The notes below the pieces were generated by a model, which was not told where the DNA came from, searched no databases, and worked only from the letters and a program-made list of their open reading frames with translations. From contig NZ_SJXH01000019.1 in the NCBI RefSeq assembly GCF_004336635.1, positions 1 through 56,971 of the forward strand: DNA of 56,971 bases, read 5' to 3'. Each line of letters starts with the position of its first letter. Position 1 is the stretch's first letter. A program made the translations under genes and the position numbers. Shown one piece after another: positions 38,282 to 47,989 of this stretch. This DNA is from Acinetobacter sp. ANC 4862 (GTDB lineage Bacteria > Pseudomonadota > Gammaproteobacteria > Pseudomonadales > Moraxellaceae).

Positions 38282-38923
38282 ATGAATACATCTAACTTGC
38301 AGACCTACGATCCACAAGAAGAAAAAATAAATGCGATTAGTCATGCACTTGGCGCAGTTTTAGCAGCCATTGCCAGTATTTTCATGTTGATTAAAGGCAG
38401 TTATTTACCGCTAGGACAATTTATTGGCCTATGTGTCTATGCATTGAGCCTGATTTTACTCTTTACAGCTTCAAGCTTATATCACTATGCCGAATCACCA
38501 CAGCGTCGGGGCTGGTACAAAAAACTGGATCACACTGCAATTTATTATCTGATTGCTGGAACCTATACTCCCTTTTTGTCTATTGCGCTTCCAACGGCAA
38601 AAGCACAATACCTGTTAATTGCACTTTGGGTGATTGCTGGAATTGGTACACTATTCAAGTTAGTTTTCATTCATCGTTTCCAGAAAATTTCACTCATCGC
38701 CTACCTGGCTATGGGCTGGCTTGCATTACTGGTAATGGATGATATGCAACGCTTTTTAAGCGATCAAGCATTGACCTATCTCATCATTGGCGGACTGGCT
38801 TATACCATTGGTGCGTTGTTTTATGCATTAAAAAGAGTAAGATATACGCATGCTATCTGGCATGTATTTGTATTGATTGGCGCTGGATCACATTTCTTAG
38901 CGATCTGTCTTTACGTGATATAA
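38282..38923 (+). CDS. Hemolysin III family (PAQR/YqfA-like) membrane protein
   Basis: A 213-residue protein with seven membrane segments and PAQR-family metal-site motifs: NAISHALGAV at the start, SSLYHYAES and DHTAIYYLIAGTYTPF in the middle, and HAIWHVFVLIGAGSHFLAI at the end. The conserved Ser, Asp and His residues that bind zinc in this superfamily are all present. Role in bacteria uncertain (possibly membrane-lipid homeostasis). The name hemolysin is historical. Confidence 0.9.
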   Translation: MNTSNLQTYDPQEEKINAISHALGAVLAAIASIFMLIKGSYLPLGQFIGLCVYALSLILLFTASSLYHYAESPQRRGWYKKLDHTAIYYLIAGTYTPFLSIALPTAKAQYLLIALWVIAGIGTLFKLVFIHRFQKISLIAYLAMGWLALLVMDDMQRFLSDQALTYLIIGGLAYTIGALFYALKRVRYTHAIWHVFVLIGAGSHFLAICLYVI

Positions 38924-39068
38924 CCTTCTATTTCTACATTTTTTAGCAACCCTAAATCCGTAGACATGAGTCGGTATTTCGTATTTTTTTAAGAAATTAC
39001 GCCTTTTTTTAAAAAGATTACGCTTTTAAAACTAAGTTTTTTTATTTTTAGTAAGTGTAAGGTTTCTC

Positions 39069-40385
39069 ATGGCGTCTTCAGATTCTATTGCTGCTACTAC
39101 AGAAGTAGCTACAAATTCAAAATTCCGCGTACTAACTGCGAGTCTTGTGGGTACCACAATCGAATTCTTCGATTTTTATATTTATGCCACTGCGGCAGTC
39201 ATTATTTTTCCGTACTTGTTCTTCCCGGCCAGTACCGATCCAATGACAGCAACCATTCAATCGCTGGCAACTTTTGCGATTGCCTTTATTGCCCGCCCGA
39301 TTGGCGCGGCACTGTTTGGGCATCTGGGTGACCGGATTGGGCGTAAAGCCACATTGGTTGCGGCACTACTCACCATGGGTCTTTCAACCGTATGTATTGG
39401 TTTATTACCTACCTATGCTCAGATCGGTATCGCAGCACCCTTACTGCTTGCACTTTGCCGTTTAGGTCAAGGTTTGGGTTTAGGTGGCGAATGGTCTGGT
39501 GCGGTTCTGCTTGCAACGGAAAATGCCCCTGAAGGCAAACGTGCCTGGTACGGTATGTTCCCGCAACTGGGTGCACCGATCGGCTTTATCCTGGCTACAG
39601 GTTCGTTCCTGACCCTGGGTGCATTCATGTCTGAAGCAGACTTTATGCAATGGGGCTGGCGCATTCCGTTTATTTCAAGTGCTTTACTGGTGATTATGGG
39701 TTTATGGATTCGTTTAAAACTCCATGAAACACCAGCGTTCCAAAAAGTATTGGACAAGCAAAAAGAAGTTAATATTCCCTTTAAAGAAGTGACCACTAAA
39801 CATTGGCGTATGCTGATTTTAGGCACGATTGCGGCAATCTGTACTTTCGTGGTGTTCTACCTGACTACAGTATTTGCATTGCAATGGGGTACCAAACAGC
39901 TCGGTTATAGCCGTGAACAATTCTTGCAGTTACAACTGGTTGCGACCTTATGTTTTGCTGCATTTATTCCACTTTCTGCCGTGTTCGCGGAGAAGTTTGG
40001 TCGTAAAACCACCTCTATTGCGGTGTGTATTGTATCTGCCATTTTCGGTCTTTTCTTTGCCGATATGCTGGAATCTGGAAGCACGCTCGTAGTGTTTTTA
40101 TTCCTGTGTATTGGTTTAGCGATCATGGGTTTAACCTATGGTCCAATCGGTACGGTCCTTTCTGAAATCTTCCCGACTTCAGTTCGTTATACCGGTTCAG
40201 CATTAACCTTTAACCTTGCGGGTATTTTTGGCGCCTCTTTTGCACCATTAATTGCAACCAAGCTTGCGACCACTTATGGTTTATATGCTGTGGGTTATTA
40301 TCTAACTGCGGCATCTATCTTGTCACTTTGTGCATTCTTGCTCATTCGTGAAACCAAAAATGATGATGTAAACAACCAGGTTTAA
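39069..40385 (+). CDS. MFS transporter, metabolite:H+ symporter (MHS) family
   Basis: A 438-residue, 12-segment transporter. GTTIEFFDFYIYATAA near the start and the MFS signature GHLGDRIGRKATL between segments 2 and 3 place it in the MHS group of ShiA, KgtP and ProP. FGRKTT marks the second-half repeat of the signature. Likely substrates are organic acids or osmolytes, not resolvable from the sequence. It has its own terminator. Confidence 0.88.
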   Translation: MASSDSIAATTEVATNSKFRVLTASLVGTTIEFFDFYIYATAAVIIFPYLFFPASTDPMTATIQSLATFAIAFIARPIGAALFGHLGDRIGRKATLVAALLTMGLSTVCIGLLPTYAQIGIAAPLLLALCRLGQGLGLGGEWSGAVLLATENAPEGKRAWYGMFPQLGAPIGFILATGSFLTLGAFMSEADFMQWGWRIPFISSALLVIMGLWIRLKLHETPAFQKVLDKQKEVNIPFKEVTTKHWRMLILGTIAAICTFVVFYLTTVFALQWGTKQLGYSREQFLQLQLVATLCFAAFIPLSAVFAEKFGRKTTSIAVCIVSAIFGLFFADMLESGSTLVVFLFLCIGLAIMGLTYGPIGTVLSEIFPTSVRYTGSALTFNLAGIFGASFAPLIATKLATTYGLYAVGYYLTAASILSLCAFLLIRETKNDDVNNQV

Positions 40386-40400
40386 TTTCATCAAATAATA

Positions 40401-40432
40401 AAAAAAACCAGCGTGATGACGCTGGTTTTTTT
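40401..40432. terminator. Bidirectional terminator
   Basis: AAAACCAGCGT/ACGCTGGTTTT hairpin flanked by A and T tracts between convergent genes. Confidence 0.87.
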
Positions 40433-40443
40433 ATATTGTTTCT

Positions 40444-40788
40444 TCAAATCTGTTCATCACTTAACATTTCTTGATAGAGCTCTTCAAACACCTGTCGATC
40501 GCCACCGGCATTGTAATAACTCGGAACAATGTAAGTCACCAGTTGACGGTATCTTTCTGTTCCATATAAATGATCCAGAAAAGCTTCCACATTATTTTCA
40601 TCAATACCAAATGCCGTGACCAGTTGCTGAAACTTTTGATAAAATCTGCCGGCAAATGCCGGTGTATTGACCACATCACTTTCAGCTTGCTGAAAAGCCT
40701 GTTCTAAAGCAACCAAACCCGCTTCAAGCTGTGCCGATTGAATATCTGTTAAAGCAAAAAACTGCCCCACCTCGTCTGCAAAAGACAT
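40444..40788 (-). CDS. Conserved hypothetical protein, 114 residues
   Basis: Not recognised. An acidic, mostly helical protein rich in Gln, Phe and Tyr, without signal peptide. The ATG at 40788 has AGGAGAAG in front of it, a strong ribosome-binding site, which supports expression and rules out the longer frame to 40812. It lies 87 bp downstream of the metallophosphoesterase gene's... opposite-facing neighbour is the MFS gene, with which it shares a terminator. Confidence 0.65.
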   Translation of the reverse strand: MSFADEVGQFFALTDIQSAQLEAGLVALEQAFQQAESDVVNTPAFAGRFYQKFQQLVTAFGIDENNVEAFLDHLYGTERYRQLVTYIVPSYYNAGGDRQVFEELYQEMLSDEQI

Positions 40789-40875
40789 ACTCTTCTCCTG
40801 TTTTGTTCTCATTGTTATAAATCAATCTTGCTTTAGGGTATGTCAAAAATTGTTCCAGAAATTGATCTTCAAGAT

Positions 40876-41886
40876 TTAAACCAGCTCGATGATATCAATC
40901 GTTGGGGGTACCCGAAAACGAAAAGGTACACCCACCATTCCTGTTCCAACCGTGACAAATACATCGGCATGTTCATGCTGATATAAACCTTTTTTATGTC
41001 CCAGTATAGACACTTTTTTCATGATGTAATTGGTCAGCCAAGGCAGTTCAACTTGCCCGCCATGCGTATGTCCAGACAGCATTAAAGGACGGGTCGGCAA
41101 TTGTGGCACCATATCCACGGTGTCAGGATTATGCGATAAAATCACCCAGGGTTTGTCTTGCGGCAAATCTGGCATATAACGCATATCAGTTTTTCCGGCC
41201 CATAAATCACCGACCCCCAACAAACGAAATTCATCAAATTCAACAATTTGACCTTCAATATCAATCACGTTGTTGACTTTTAACGCATGCCGCAACAGGT
41301 TTTGAATCGGTGGTCCCGGGTACTGTTCATCATGATTGCCATTGACTGAATAAACCGGAGCATTAATGTTCTGTAAAATGGCCAGTTCATCGGCAAGTTT
41401 GTTTTCAGGTTCATAGGTCCAGTCCCCGGCAACAACGACCAGATCCGGATTCTGCTGATTAATTTTATCGACAATAATTTTCAGTTGTCGTTCATGACCG
41501 GAAAATAGACCAATATGTAAATCGGCAATCAATGCCAGTTTGACCGGACGCTGTATTTTCTGTTCAGGATTCAACTGATATTGTCGGGTTTTAACCATGA
41601 TATGCTGCGGTTCAATAAAGCGTGCATAAATCAGCACACTACTCAGCAGGAAGATGAAAATAGATTCGTGAATGGAGTAATAGCCACTCCAGCCGGCATA
41701 AAGGCTAAAGAAAAATAAAGGAAACAGTAAATAAGATAAGTAAAATGCCAGTAAATGCACAAAGGCTTTAAACGGATGAATGGTTTCCGTACGCGTTTGA
41801 CTCAACCATGCTTGTGCAACACCCCAAATCCCAAGCACACAAAAAATGCTATAAAAATAAACAACGACCGAGTCTGTATCCCACAT
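40876..41886 (-). CDS. Membrane-anchored metallophosphoesterase (YaeI-like)
   Basis: A 336-residue calcineurin-type phosphoesterase behind three N-terminal membrane segments (about residues 8-90). The dimetal site is complete: Asp122/His124 in DLHIG, Asp155 in GDWTYE, Asn184/His185 in GNHDE, His252 in SHNPD and His273/His275 in SGHTHGGQ. YaeI-type proteins are phosphodiesterases, and related enzymes act on lipid-linked or nucleotide substrates. Here the substrate is unknown. The 111 bp to the divergent phospholipase-D gene must hold both promoters. Confidence 0.87.
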   Translation of the reverse strand: MWDTDSVVVYFYSIFCVLGIWGVAQAWLSQTRTETIHPFKAFVHLLAFYLSYLLFPLFFFSLYAGWSGYYSIHESIFIFLLSSVLIYARFIEPQHIMVKTRQYQLNPEQKIQRPVKLALIADLHIGLFSGHERQLKIIVDKINQQNPDLVVVAGDWTYEPENKLADELAILQNINAPVYSVNGNHDEQYPGPPIQNLLRHALKVNNVIDIEGQIVEFDEFRLLGVGDLWAGKTDMRYMPDLPQDKPWVILSHNPDTVDMVPQLPTRPLMLSGHTHGGQVELPWLTNYIMKKVSILGHKKGLYQHEHADVFVTVGTGMVGVPFRFRVPPTIDIIELV

Positions 41887-41997
41887 AATAATTTCTCTAA
41901 CGATAACGAAGATATGACATCATTCATCTATTCTGATATTTATCTTTTCACAGCTGGCAATTATACTCAAACCCAATTTTGGTATTGTTTATAACTT

Positions 41998-43632
41998 ATG
42001 GCGCAATCTTCCCCTCCCACAACTCAACTCGATACTCCTAAATTGCGCCGCTCTTCTACCTATAAAACTGCAGTATTGTTGAGTTGTAGCCTGATTGTAG
42101 GGATTCCAGCCTGTACCACCCTACCCAAGCAAACACCGCAACCGATTGAATATGCGTTTGATACCGAAACCAAACAAACCTCATTGGCGCAAATTATTTT
42201 ACCGTTAAGAGCACAAAACCCCAATCTTACTGGTTATCATGTTTTATACGATCCGCTGGAAGCTTTAGCAGCACGTATACATCTTATTGATAAAGCTGAA
42301 AAAACTCTAGACTTACAATACTATATCTGGGACAACGATAAAATTGGCTCACTTGCGCTGCATTCCATCATTAAAGCAGCAGACCGTGGTGTAAAAGTCC
42401 GTTTGTTGATGGACGATAATAATGCCAAAAAGATGGAAGGCATTTATCTGGCACTCGATCAGCATAAAAATATTGATGTCAGACTGTATAATCCTTACCG
42501 TTTTAGACATTACCGCGCCATGGACATGGTGCTGGATTTAAAACGTATCAACCGTCGCATGCATAACAAAAGCTTTATTGCAGACAACCAGATTGCTTTA
42601 ATTGGCGGTCGCAATATGAGTAATCAATATTATAACGTCAGCGACAATTATCAATTTTCTGATGTCGATGTGATGCTGGTCGGCTCTGCATCCGATGAAA
42701 TTGTTCATTCTTTTGATGAATACTGGAATGATGATTATGCATTTCCGGTCAAACAGATTGTCAATCCTCGGCATTATGCATTGCGTTTTGAGAGTCTAAA
42801 ACAGCAACTTGAGCAACATTCACAAAAAATTACCGTTCAGAACTATCTTGATTTAGCCACACGCTCACATGCCTTTGAAAAATGGCTGAATAGCAGCATC
42901 CAATTTGATTGGGTCAAAGCGGAAATCGTGAGTGATTCACCGAGTAAAATTAAGTCTAAAGCGAAAAAAGAGCAACACTTGAATTTTCAACTGCTGAATC
43001 GTTTAGAAAAACCGGAACAAAGCGTCGATATTATTTCAGCTTATTTCGTTCCTGAAAAAAAAGGCGAAAAGCTGCTGAGTGAGCTGGCTCAAAATAATAT
43101 TCAGGTGCGTGTACTCACCAACTCTTTTAAAGCCAATGACGTGTTTTTAGTGCATGCTTTTTATGGCAAATATCGAAAGAACTTATTAAAGGATAATGTC
43201 GAGTTATATGAGTTTCTGTCTGTACCTGAAACTGAAAACTTAAATGCCAATACCCAGGAAATCGCTGAAAAAGCCAAAGTCAGCTTAAAGGGTTTAAGCC
43301 GTTCCAGCCTGCACGCCAAACTGATGGCGATTGATCAAAAACAGGTCTTTATTGGTTCTTTCAATTTTGATCCACGTTCTGCCTACTTAAACACGGAAAT
43401 TGGCGTCTTGCTCGATAGTCCGAATTTAGCCAGAGCTGTGCACCAGACCATGGATCAGAATTTATCTAAATATGCCTACAAACTGGTTTTAGATGCCAAC
43501 AATAAAATCAACTGGAAAATTAAACGTCAGGATGGCAGCACCAAAACCTATCTCAAAGAACCGAAAATGAAATGGTGGCAAAAGGCAGGGGTTAAAGTCA
43601 TTTCGTGGTTGCCAGTCGAAGGCTTTATGTAA
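41998..43632 (+). CDS. Phospholipase D-family lipoprotein (ClsC/YmdC-like)
   Basis: A 544-residue protein with two HKD motifs: His189/Lys191/Asp196 in HNKSFIADNQIALIGGRN and His439/Lys441/Asp446 in HAKLMAIDQKQVFIGSFNFD. The N terminus has a basic region, a hydrophobic stretch and a lipobox-like GIPAC with Cys39, so it is probably a lipoprotein. The domain layout resembles the ClsC-type cardiolipin synthases. Phospholipid hydrolysis or transphosphatidylation is likely but not proven. The end of the frame lies within a hairpin. Confidence 0.86.
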   Translation: MAQSSPPTTQLDTPKLRRSSTYKTAVLLSCSLIVGIPACTTLPKQTPQPIEYAFDTETKQTSLAQIILPLRAQNPNLTGYHVLYDPLEALAARIHLIDKAEKTLDLQYYIWDNDKIGSLALHSIIKAADRGVKVRLLMDDNNAKKMEGIYLALDQHKNIDVRLYNPYRFRHYRAMDMVLDLKRINRRMHNKSFIADNQIALIGGRNMSNQYYNVSDNYQFSDVDVMLVGSASDEIVHSFDEYWNDDYAFPVKQIVNPRHYALRFESLKQQLEQHSQKITVQNYLDLATRSHAFEKWLNSSIQFDWVKAEIVSDSPSKIKSKAKKEQHLNFQLLNRLEKPEQSVDIISAYFVPEKKGEKLLSELAQNNIQVRVLTNSFKANDVFLVHAFYGKYRKNLLKDNVELYEFLSVPETENLNANTQEIAEKAKVSLKGLSRSSLHAKLMAIDQKQVFIGSFNFDPRSAYLNTEIGVLLDSPNLARAVHQTMDQNLSKYAYKLVLDANNKINWKIKRQDGSTKTYLKEPKMKWWQKAGVKVISWLPVEGFM

Positions 43633-43639
43633 GCCTTCG
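43617..43639 (+). terminator. Hairpin spanning the stop codon of the phospholipase-D gene
   Basis: CGAAGGCTT/AAGCCTTCG is a perfect 9-bp stem with loop TATGT, and the TAA stop at 43630-43632 lies inside it. The T run after it is weak (CTTTAT). Confidence 0.6.
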
Positions 43640-43669
43640 CTTTATCAGGGATTCATTTTTATTGCCCGT

Positions 43670-44479
43670 TCACGTTGGACTTTTAAGCGCTATTTGATGT
43701 AACTGTGCTAAACCTTCAATCATTTTGGTGTGAACTTCCTGAGTCAATGTTTCGACGGTATGCCCTTCAGGCGATATTGCCGGTAATGCCATTAAATGCG
43801 CTTTCACTTTAGGCATTTCCAAGACCTTTTTAACATGATCGGCAAAGCTTATATCATTAATAAACGGCGCCACCAGATCCAGTTGTCCATCCTGATTAAC
43901 ATAACAAATCAGACATATTTGCACAGGACGGTTGGCTTCTATGGCGGCAGCTAGAATACGTCCATAGATTTTTTTTATTCTTAAACCATCTGAAGTGGTC
44001 GCTTCAGGAAAAAATAACACCGGAATATCTTGTTTTAAAAATTCGGTAATTTGCTGTTTAATTTTAACCGAATCACCAGAGCCACGTTGAATAAACAGTG
44101 TTCCACCACCCTTTGCCAGTTTGCCAAGTAGGGGCCATTTTTCAATTTCCGCTTTGGCCAAAAAGAACACTCGAGCACCAGAACCCAAAACGGCGACATC
44201 GAGCCAGGAAATATGATTGCTCACCCACAGCGCCGGCTCACGTGGAATTACGCCATGCACATGAATTTCAAGATTAAAAACTTCGCATAATTGACGGCAA
44301 AAATGCTGCACATAACGTGTATTACACGGATTATTCGGGTCTTTATATAAACGGTGACGAAAAACCAGATAAAATCCTTGTGTAATCGCAGCTACAACCG
44401 CCAATAACTTTTTACTATATAAGAAAAATTTAGACATACTATTTAACGATGAACTTTCAGTTACAGAGGATTGAGTCAT
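43670..44479 (-). CDS. 1-acyl-sn-glycerol-3-phosphate acyltransferase family (PlsC-like)
   Basis: A 269-residue PlsC-domain enzyme that adds an acyl chain to a lysophospholipid or related acceptor. The catalytic HX4D is NHISWLD (His89, Asp94), the acceptor motif II is GTLFIQRGSG, and motif III is FFPEATTSDG, a variant of the usual PEGT. A hydrophobic helix at about residues 22-40 anchors it. Several ATGs are possible (44509, 44479, 44437), and none has a strong ribosome-binding site. It converges with the phospholipase-D gene, so both could act in phospholipid turnover. Confidence 0.85.
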   Translation of the reverse strand: MTQSSVTESSSLNSMSKFFLYSKKLLAVVAAITQGFYLVFRHRLYKDPNNPCNTRYVQHFCRQLCEVFNLEIHVHGVIPREPALWVSNHISWLDVAVLGSGARVFFLAKAEIEKWPLLGKLAKGGGTLFIQRGSGDSVKIKQQITEFLKQDIPVLFFPEATTSDGLRIKKIYGRILAAAIEANRPVQICLICYVNQDGQLDLVAPFINDISFADHVKKVLEMPKVKAHLMALPAISPEGHTVETLTQEVHTKMIEGLAQLHQIALKSPT

Positions 44480-44509
44480 AGATTGATCACTAATTACCGG
44501 ACACAGCAT

Positions 44510-44865
44510 TTAATCATTTATTTTCTGCCATTCTATACTGTTCATTTTGATCTTGCATTGATCATAAAAACCGAACCCTGCTTTTTTTTAATTAAATAAT
44601 TAAACCCAATCAACCCGCCACTTTGATCTAAAACATAAATGATACGAATAGATCTACATCAGTTAACAAACTGATTATCCATTAAAATAATAAATTTTAT
44701 CAATAGCTTAAAATCAATCTAAGGATGATGAGTTTTGCATTTAGGCAAAATGTCTTTATTTATTCAGGGTTTTATTCGCTTCGTTTGGCAAGTCTGATCT
44801 ATTTTTCACTATCCGTGCTTATTTTCTACTAAAATGAAGTTTTAACGTAGTTGAGATAGCATTTA
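44510..44865. other. Intergenic region, 356 bp
   Basis: AT-rich divergent region between the acyltransferase and hflX genes. hfq, the usual upstream neighbour of hflX in other gammaproteobacteria, is absent. No gene with good support is present. Confidence 0.5.
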
Positions 44866-46197
44866 GTGGAATATTTTGAGCGACATCAAGGTGGCGAACG
44901 CGCCCTATTAGTAAGTGTCTCTGTACAACTTTTAGATGACCTTGATGCAGAAGAATTTCGCTTATTGGCCCAGTCAGCGGGTGCTGAAATTGTAGAACAT
45001 ATGACCGCTCAACGGATCAAACCGGATCCAAAACTATTTATTGGCTCTGGAAAAGCAGAAGAAATCGCGGAGCGAGTTAAAGAATTAGAAATAGATTTGG
45101 TCATTTTTGATCATGCCCTCAGTCCTTCCCAAGAACGCAATTTAGAACGAGTCATTCAATGCCGCGTGATTGATCGTACCCGGCTCATTCTGGACATTTT
45201 TGCCCAACGTGCTCGTACTCATGAAGGTAAACTTCAAGTTGAATTGGCACAACTGGATTATCTGTCTTCACGACTGGTCGGACGCGGCATCAGTTTAGAT
45301 AGTCAAAAAGGCGGGATTGGTTTACGCGGACCGGGTGAAACCCAACTGGAAACGGATCGTCGTTTACTTCGTTTACGGATTGGACAACTCAAAGACAAAC
45401 TGGAAAAGGTGCGTCAAACCCGTATACAAGGTCGTTCTGCACGCCAGAAAGCCGCAATTCCAACAGTATCTCTTGTCGGTTATACCAATGCGGGTAAATC
45501 GACCTTATTTAACCTATTGGCGCGCTCTGACGTTTATGCGGCAGACCAGCTGTTTGCGACACTAGATCCAACCTTACGCCGTTTAAATTGGGATGGGATC
45601 GGGGCTTTGGTTCTGGCCGATACTGTAGGTTTTGTCCGTAACCTCGCCCATGCCTTGGTAGAATCCTTTAAAGCCACACTTGAGGAAACGGCTGAGGCCA
45701 CCTTGCTGCTGCATGTCATCGATTCCAGCAGTCCAGATATGCTGGAACAAATTGAAGCCGTAGAATCGGTTTTAAAAGAAATCGGTGTCGATGTTCCGGT
45801 ACTGCGCGTCTATAATAAAATTGATCTTAGTGGTGAAGATGCCAAAATTGTGTATGCAAAACCGCATTTGCCTGATCGTGTCTATGTTTCTGCGCATGCC
45901 AATCAAGGCTTAGACTTGTTACGCCAAGCAGTTCAAGAATGCTTGATGGGACAATTACAAAGTTTTGAGCTGGTGCTAAAACCCGAATATGGAAAATTGC
46001 GTACTCAATTGTATGCGCTCAATGTCATTCAAACCGAAAATCATGATGAAGAAGGCAACCTGCATTTACACGTCATTATTGCGCCACAAAAGCTGGAGCA
46101 ACTGATTAAACAAGCACATTTACCGATTGATGAAATTCTGGGAAAAAAAGCCATACAATTTAAAAGGCCCTTAGAGGAATTTGAAATCAAAAGATAA
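44866..46197 (+). CDS. hflX: Ribosome-splitting GTPase HflX
   Basis: A 443-residue GTPase that dissociates stalled ribosomes after heat or other stress. The N-terminal HflX domain is followed by GIGLRGPGETQLETDRRLL, the long helical linker, and the G domain with GYTNAGKSTL near residue 204, DTVGFVRNL and NKID. The start is a GTG with GAGATAG upstream. Unlike in E. coli, hfq is not adjacent. The LrgA-like gene begins 43 bp downstream on the same strand. Confidence 0.95.
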   Translation: MEYFERHQGGERALLVSVSVQLLDDLDAEEFRLLAQSAGAEIVEHMTAQRIKPDPKLFIGSGKAEEIAERVKELEIDLVIFDHALSPSQERNLERVIQCRVIDRTRLILDIFAQRARTHEGKLQVELAQLDYLSSRLVGRGISLDSQKGGIGLRGPGETQLETDRRLLRLRIGQLKDKLEKVRQTRIQGRSARQKAAIPTVSLVGYTNAGKSTLFNLLARSDVYAADQLFATLDPTLRRLNWDGIGALVLADTVGFVRNLAHALVESFKATLEETAEATLLLHVIDSSSPDMLEQIEAVESVLKEIGVDVPVLRVYNKIDLSGEDAKIVYAKPHLPDRVYVSAHANQGLDLLRQAVQECLMGQLQSFELVLKPEYGKLRTQLYALNVIQTENHDEEGNLHLHVIIAPQKLEQLIKQAHLPIDEILGKKAIQFKRPLEEFEIKR

Positions 46198-46240
46198 ATC
46201 GGTTAAAACGTGATAAGTATAATTTTAAAGTTTGGTAAAA

Positions 46241-46612
46241 ATGGACTGGATAAAAACAATCGACTGGCCAGCATGGATCGGTACACTGGCATTAATCATC
46301 TGCTTTCGTGAGGGAGCAGTATGGTTAATGACACAATTTAATCATCCTGAACTGGGTAATTTGGTCGGCTTGATTAGCTTATTGCTGACTCTGCTTATCT
46401 GGAGAAATGTCCACAAATTACCTGCGCGTTTAGTCGACACCAACAATAAAATCATGAAAGAAAGTGCCTTTGCTTTTTTACCGATTAGTTCCGGTTCTCT
46501 GATTATGTTGGTGCACATGGGAAAGGAAATTCCTGTTTTTCTTGCAGTGATGTGTATCAGCACCCTGATTCCATTATGGGTTTACGCAAAAATGGCCAAG
46601 CGCTGGTTATAG
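46241..46612 (+). CDS. LrgA/CidA family (holin-like, YohJ-type) membrane protein
   Basis: A 123-residue protein with four membrane segments and the family's central signature FLPISSGSLIMLVHM. In Gram-positive bacteria this family (with LrgB) governs murein hydrolase activity and pyruvate uptake. In proteobacteria the role is less clear. The ATG at 46241 is preferred to a TTG at 46232. The LrgB-like partner starts 7 bp downstream. Confidence 0.85.
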   Translation: MDWIKTIDWPAWIGTLALIICFREGAVWLMTQFNHPELGNLVGLISLLLTLLIWRNVHKLPARLVDTNNKIMKESAFAFLPISSGSLIMLVHMGKEIPVFLAVMCISTLIPLWVYAKMAKRWL

Positions 46613-46619
46613 GGGAAAT

Positions 46620-47297
46620 ATGATGTTAGCAGTACTCTACGGTTTTATATTAACCCTGTTCGCCTATCTGATTGCCAAACCTTTAAATAAAAAGCTTCCG
46701 CAAGTGCCGGTCATTGTTATCGGCATGTTTTTCATTATTGGATTGCTGTTTGTGTTTGGAATCCCTTACGAATCTTATATGACACAGGTCAATCCGCTAT
46801 TTAATCATTTACTCGGCTATGTCACCGTTGCCTTGGCTATTCCGCTTGCAGCCATGCGTTATGACGACTTACCACTCAAGGCCATTGTCGGTATTTTAGT
46901 GTTTGCCAGTATTAGTGCGGTGGCTTTACCGATGGGACTTGCCTATTTACTGCATATGTCTGATGCAAGCATTATGGCATTTGCAACTCGAGCGGTAACA
47001 ACTCCAATTGCCATTAATATCGCCACACTTTTACATGCACCACTCACCTTAGTAATTTTAATTGTCATTTTATCAGGCGTGATTGGCGCTGCTTTTTCTC
47101 CATTGATCCTGCGCCATATTAATGATGAAAGGGCCTCGGGTCTGGCATTAGGCTTGGCTGCTCATGCTATTGGCACAGCTCAGGCATGGCAAAGAGGCAG
47201 CGTCGCAGGACGTTATGCGGCTTTTGGCATGGCAGTAAATGCCGTATTTACAGCTATCTGGTTGCCGACTTTCATACTCTATTTGCAAAAAATGTGA
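46620..47297 (+). CDS. LrgB/CidB family (YohK-type) membrane protein
   Basis: A 225-residue protein with about six to seven membrane segments and the LrgB signature stretches PLNKKLPQVP, AVTTPIAINIATLL and GLAAHAIGTAQAWQRG. It pairs with the LrgA-like protein to form an antiholin-type or solute-transport unit in the inner membrane. GGGGAAAT precedes two adjacent ATGs (46620, 46623). The DUF2147 array begins 85 bp downstream. Confidence 0.87.
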   Translation: MMLAVLYGFILTLFAYLIAKPLNKKLPQVPVIVIGMFFIIGLLFVFGIPYESYMTQVNPLFNHLLGYVTVALAIPLAAMRYDDLPLKAIVGILVFASISAVALPMGLAYLLHMSDASIMAFATRAVTTPIAINIATLLHAPLTLVILIVILSGVIGAAFSPLILRHINDERASGLALGLAAHAIGTAQAWQRGSVAGRYAAFGMAVNAVFTAIWLPTFILYLQKM

Positions 47298-47382
47298 CTG
47301 AGTAATCATTAATAAACATTTATATAGTCAAAATTTGACCTTATGATAAAAATTGTTCATAAAGTTATCTTAAGGTTTTTTG

Positions 47383-47829
47383 ATGAGAAATTTTAAAATT
47401 TTAGCAGCCCTACTTCTTTCTACCAGCAGTAGTGCTGTTTTTGCTGAAGACATTGCGGGAACCTGGAAAAATATTGATGATAAAACCGGTTCTTCAAAAG
47501 CGATTATTGAAATTCGTCAAGAAACCAACGGCACTTATACCGCAAAAATTGTAAAAGTAACGCCTCGTCCAGGTTACACGCCCAAAGAAACCTGTATGAA
47601 TTGCCCTGCTCCTTATACAAACAAGCCTATTCTAGGCATGGATATTTTGAAAGGTTTAAAGCCAGCGGAAGGGTCCAATTTTACTCACGGTAAGATTATT
47701 GATCCACTTAGCGGTCATATCTACAGTATGAAAGCGAAATTAAGTCCGAATGGTAAACGCTTAACCCTGCGTGGTTATGTCGGGGTTTCAGCATTGGGTC
47801 GTAGTCAAACCTGGATTAGAAACGACTAA
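47383..47829 (+). CDS. DUF2147 secreted protein, array copy 1
   Basis: A 148-residue periplasmic protein: signal peptide ending VFA, then the DUF2147 core GTWKNIDDKTG, VTPRPGYTP, CMNCPAPYTN (C71-x2-C74) and the end GKRLTLRGYVGVSALGRSQT. The family is small and of unknown function. First of five tandem paralogues and the most diverged in its signal peptide. With copy 2 it shares IDPLSG/LDPLSG rather than the IDPLAG of copies 3-5. AAGG lies seven bases before the ATG at 47383. A TTACTT-free upstream region holds TTGACC at 47336-47341 as a possible -35. Confidence 0.85.
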   Translation: MRNFKILAALLLSTSSSAVFAEDIAGTWKNIDDKTGSSKAIIEIRQETNGTYTAKIVKVTPRPGYTPKETCMNCPAPYTNKPILGMDILKGLKPAEGSNFTHGKIIDPLSGHIYSMKAKLSPNGKRLTLRGYVGVSALGRSQTWIRND

Positions 47830-47836
47830 ATATGAC

Positions 47837-47863
47837 AAAAAGTCACACTATGTGGCTTTTTTA
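47837..47863 (+). terminator. Terminator of DUF2147 copy 1
   Basis: AAAGTCACA/TGTGGCTTT hairpin with T run; same element as after copies 2-5. Confidence 0.82.
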
Positions 47864-47916
47864 TTCACTATTATTCAAATAATTCACATTATTTTTCATT
47901 TTTATGAAGCAATAGG

Positions 47917-47944
47917 TTGACTGATCTTTAAACGATGATTATAT
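47917..47944 (+). promoter_or_regulatory. Promoter of DUF2147 copy 2
   Basis: TTGACT (47917-47922) and TTATAT (47939-47944) with a 16-bp spacer, a sigma-70 pattern repeated in front of copies 3, 4 and 5. Confidence 0.65.
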
Positions 47945-47989
47945 CTTTATATAGATAAGAAGAATATTTTCCAACTCACAGGAATTGAT

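Noticed and set aside
44725..44832. A 35-codon frame upstream of hflX
   Set aside because: AAGG abuts the first ATG too closely and the product has no recognisable composition or conservation evidence.
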